64,000 bases of DNA, taken from positions 8,139 to 72,138 of the forward strand of contig NZ_CP162144.1 in the NCBI RefSeq assembly GCF_040833965.1, given 5' to 3'. A model generated the notes under the pieces. The model made no database searches and had not been told where the DNA came from. It saw only the letters and a program-made list of their open reading frames with translations. Positions within the stretch are counted from its first letter, which is position 1, and every line of letters begins with the position of its first letter. A program made the translations under genes and the position numbers. Positions 62,614 through 64,000 of the stretch are shown piece after piece. Source of the stretch: Leptospira sp. WS39.C2. GTDB lineage: Bacteria; Spirochaetota; Leptospiria; Leptospirales; Leptospiraceae.

Positions 62614-64000
62614 ATTTTTATCGTGTTTATCAATACAGCAAACAAATACTTCTATTCGCTTTTTTAGTCTCGTGTTCTGGATCGGACAAAAGGGCGGAAG
62701 ATCCACTGAAGAATACGAAAAAATTGGTAATAGAAGGTCACTCTTCTTTGTATTACCAAGGTGCTTTACCTGTAAAAGGTACAAGTATAAAATTTATTCC
62801 TCCGATGGAAGAAGCAACCATTTCGATTTTAGGAAAAAGATATGATTTTGCTGCGGAACAATTTTCGAAATCAATGATTAAAGCCAGTGAATCGGTCGTC
62901 ATTGTCAAAGAAGGATCAAAGATGAGCTGGAAAACCGCTGGGAATATAAATGCCAAAGGTGAAGCAGTTCGTCAGTATTTAAGTGAGAATGCAACTAAAC
63001 CTGGTTTGTTTATTATGTATGCTTCAGTTGCAGAATCGTATGGATTGATTGGTTCTTCCTTTGATCGAGGAAAACAAAGCCACCAAGCAGTGATTGATAA
63101 ATCTGTTGAAATTCGGAAAGAATGGGACGAATGGGCTGACATGCAACTCAATCGAGAAATGCCAAAAGACAATTCGCCTTCTGCAAAAAAAAGATTTCAA
63201 AAATACCAAGAAAATTTTCAAAAAGATTTTGAATCAACGGTATATGGATATATTGATTTAGATGATGCATTAAAATCCTCTTGGAATGAATCTTATGAAG
63301 ATTTTAGAAAGGGTGGATTTTTTAGCCGTAATACAGAAATCAATGATATAAGATCATCTGTTTCTGAATCAATCTTTGGTAGTTGGAAAGAAACAATTTT
63401 CCAATATGGAAAAGATACAAACGAGGAATTAAAAAAAGCTAAAGGTGAAATTGAAGCGATAGCAGATAAGGATGAAGGGGTTCCAACTGCTTTGTTAAAA
63501 TCATTTTCAAGAGCTGCAAAGGCCATCCTTTATGATAGTATCATCAAACCTGTTGGAAAAATGGCATTATTGTCTGTTGGTTATGTGACTTGGAATGGAT
63601 TGATTTATCCTGTTGCCTTGGGTGCAAATGCAGCTGGAACAACTATGTATGGTCTTGTTGAAACTATCACTTTAACAGGAAAAGGTGTTGTATATTTAAC
63701 TGCCCCGAGCATTGAACTTGTGTTAGGATCAATTATCAATAGTACTGAAGTTGTGCTTCATGAGTCCATTCAATCGATGGATAAAAGTGCAAAAATAACA
63801 TCTGCAATGTCAAGGAAATCGTCTGCTTACTCTGTAAAATCAGCAGCATTTGTAACTGAATCTTCAGGAAAATATATTTTAGCTCCCATGAGTTATGTCG
63901 GCGTTACAACGGGACAAACGGTATTAGGAGGGGGACTTGCTGTCACTGGTACTGTGGCTGGTGGTGCAATCGCTACTACTTCTGCATCGACAGAAGTTGT
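62610..64000 (+). CDS. Large lipoprotein of unknown function, second of a pair (cut by window edge)
   Basis: This frame, translated by hand, starts with ATG overlapping the preceding stop as ATGA and stays open to base 64000 (more than 460 residues). The signal is MNFYRVYQYSKQILLFAFLVSC. A helical region follows (QAVIDKSVEIRKEWDEWADMQLNREM), then from about residue 310 an Ala/Gly/Thr-rich series (VALGANAAGTTMYGLVETITLTGKGVVYLTAPSIELVLGSII). That composition mirrors the first lipoprotein of the pair, suggesting the two work together at a membrane. The family is unknown to me. Confidence 0.8.
   Translation, partial: MNFYRVYQYSKQILLFAFLVSCSGSDKRAEDPLKNTKKLVIEGHSSLYYQGALPVKGTSIKFIPPMEEATISILGKRYDFAAEQFSKSMIKASESVVIVKEGSKMSWKTAGNINAKGEAVRQYLSENATKPGLFIMYASVAESYGLIGSSFDRGKQSHQAVIDKSVEIRKEWDEWADMQLNREMPKDNSPSAKKRFQKYQENFQKDFESTVYGYIDLDDALKSSWNESYEDFRKGGFFSRNTEINDIRSSVSESIFGSWKETIFQYGKDTNEELKKAKGEIEAIADKDEGVPTALLKSFSRAAKAILYDSIIKPVGKMALLSVGYVTWNGLIYPVALGANAAGTTMYGLVETITLTGKGVVYLTAPSIELVLGSIINSTEVVLHESIQSMDKSAKITSAMSRKSSAYSVKSAAFVTESSGKYILAPMSYVGVTTGQTVLGGGLAVTGTVAGGAIATTSASTEV

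Noticed and set aside
1..64000. CRISPR arrays, tRNA or rRNA genes
   Set aside because: No regularly spaced repeat array and no sequence resembling tRNA or rRNA was seen by reading; a tRNA or Rfam scan would settle it.

Overview
This window is AT-rich spirochaete DNA, most likely from a saprophytic Leptospira. The main reasons are the lipoprotein signal peptides of the spirochaete type, the NADase-type glycan-binding and SH3 lipoproteins, the spoIIE-type phosphatase with a 7TM sensor, and the gene mix. A parA-parB pair with its own palindromic sites lies next to a complete recC-recB-recD cluster. This fits what I recall of the 74-kb extrachromosomal replicon p74 of Leptospira biflexa, which carries recBCD. 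That assignment is inference from memory, not a database match.

Layout. 1-2.2 kb: an FtsX-type ABC exporter (permease cut by the window edge, plus ATPase). 2.3-4.9 kb: a DUF167 protein, a secreted metzincin-type lipoprotein with a partner, and a small Cys-rich lipoprotein. 5.0-6.5 kb: an insertion sequence with a DDE transposase and repeated binding sites at each end. 6.6-16.8 kb: the most unusual block. A tightly coupled six-gene minus-strand operon (NTF2-like protein, two B12-binding radical SAM enzymes, two GNAT-like proteins, a GH3-type adenylating enzyme) is next to a membrane desaturase, a PAP2 phosphatase, an alpha/beta hydrolase-like protein and a Rieske oxygenase. It looks like an uncharacterised lipid or specialised-metabolite pathway. 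16.8-21.3 kb: a class A penicillin-binding protein and two SH3-domain surface proteins. 21.5-25.5 kb: a decayed gene and a large SUKH-HEAT-like protein. 25.5-28.5 kb: a membrane AraC regulator divergent from a secreted S15-type hydrolase, with a perfect 12-bp inverted repeat between them. 28.8-37.5 kb: recC, recB, recD. 37.5-45.2 kb: a divergent haem uptake locus (TonB receptor, HmuY-like lipoprotein and a second lipoprotein one way; HmuTUV and HemS the other). 45.2-48.7 kb: a MASE3 histidine kinase and a SpoIIE phosphatase. 48.8-51.2 kb: small metabolic genes and two TetR regulators, one with a double 19-bp operator. 51.2-55.5 kb: the maintenance region, with parAB bracketed by two paralogous winged-helix genes, two parS-like palindromes and structured non-coding DNA. 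55.5-64 kb: a lipoprotein, a hydrolase, the opgG-opgH glucan operon and two large lipoproteins, the last cut by the window edge.

Most operons are translationally coupled by 4-base overlaps (ATGA, and also TTGA or GTGA). I used these overlaps and ribosome-binding sites to choose starts. Several chosen starts are shorter than the longest open frame.
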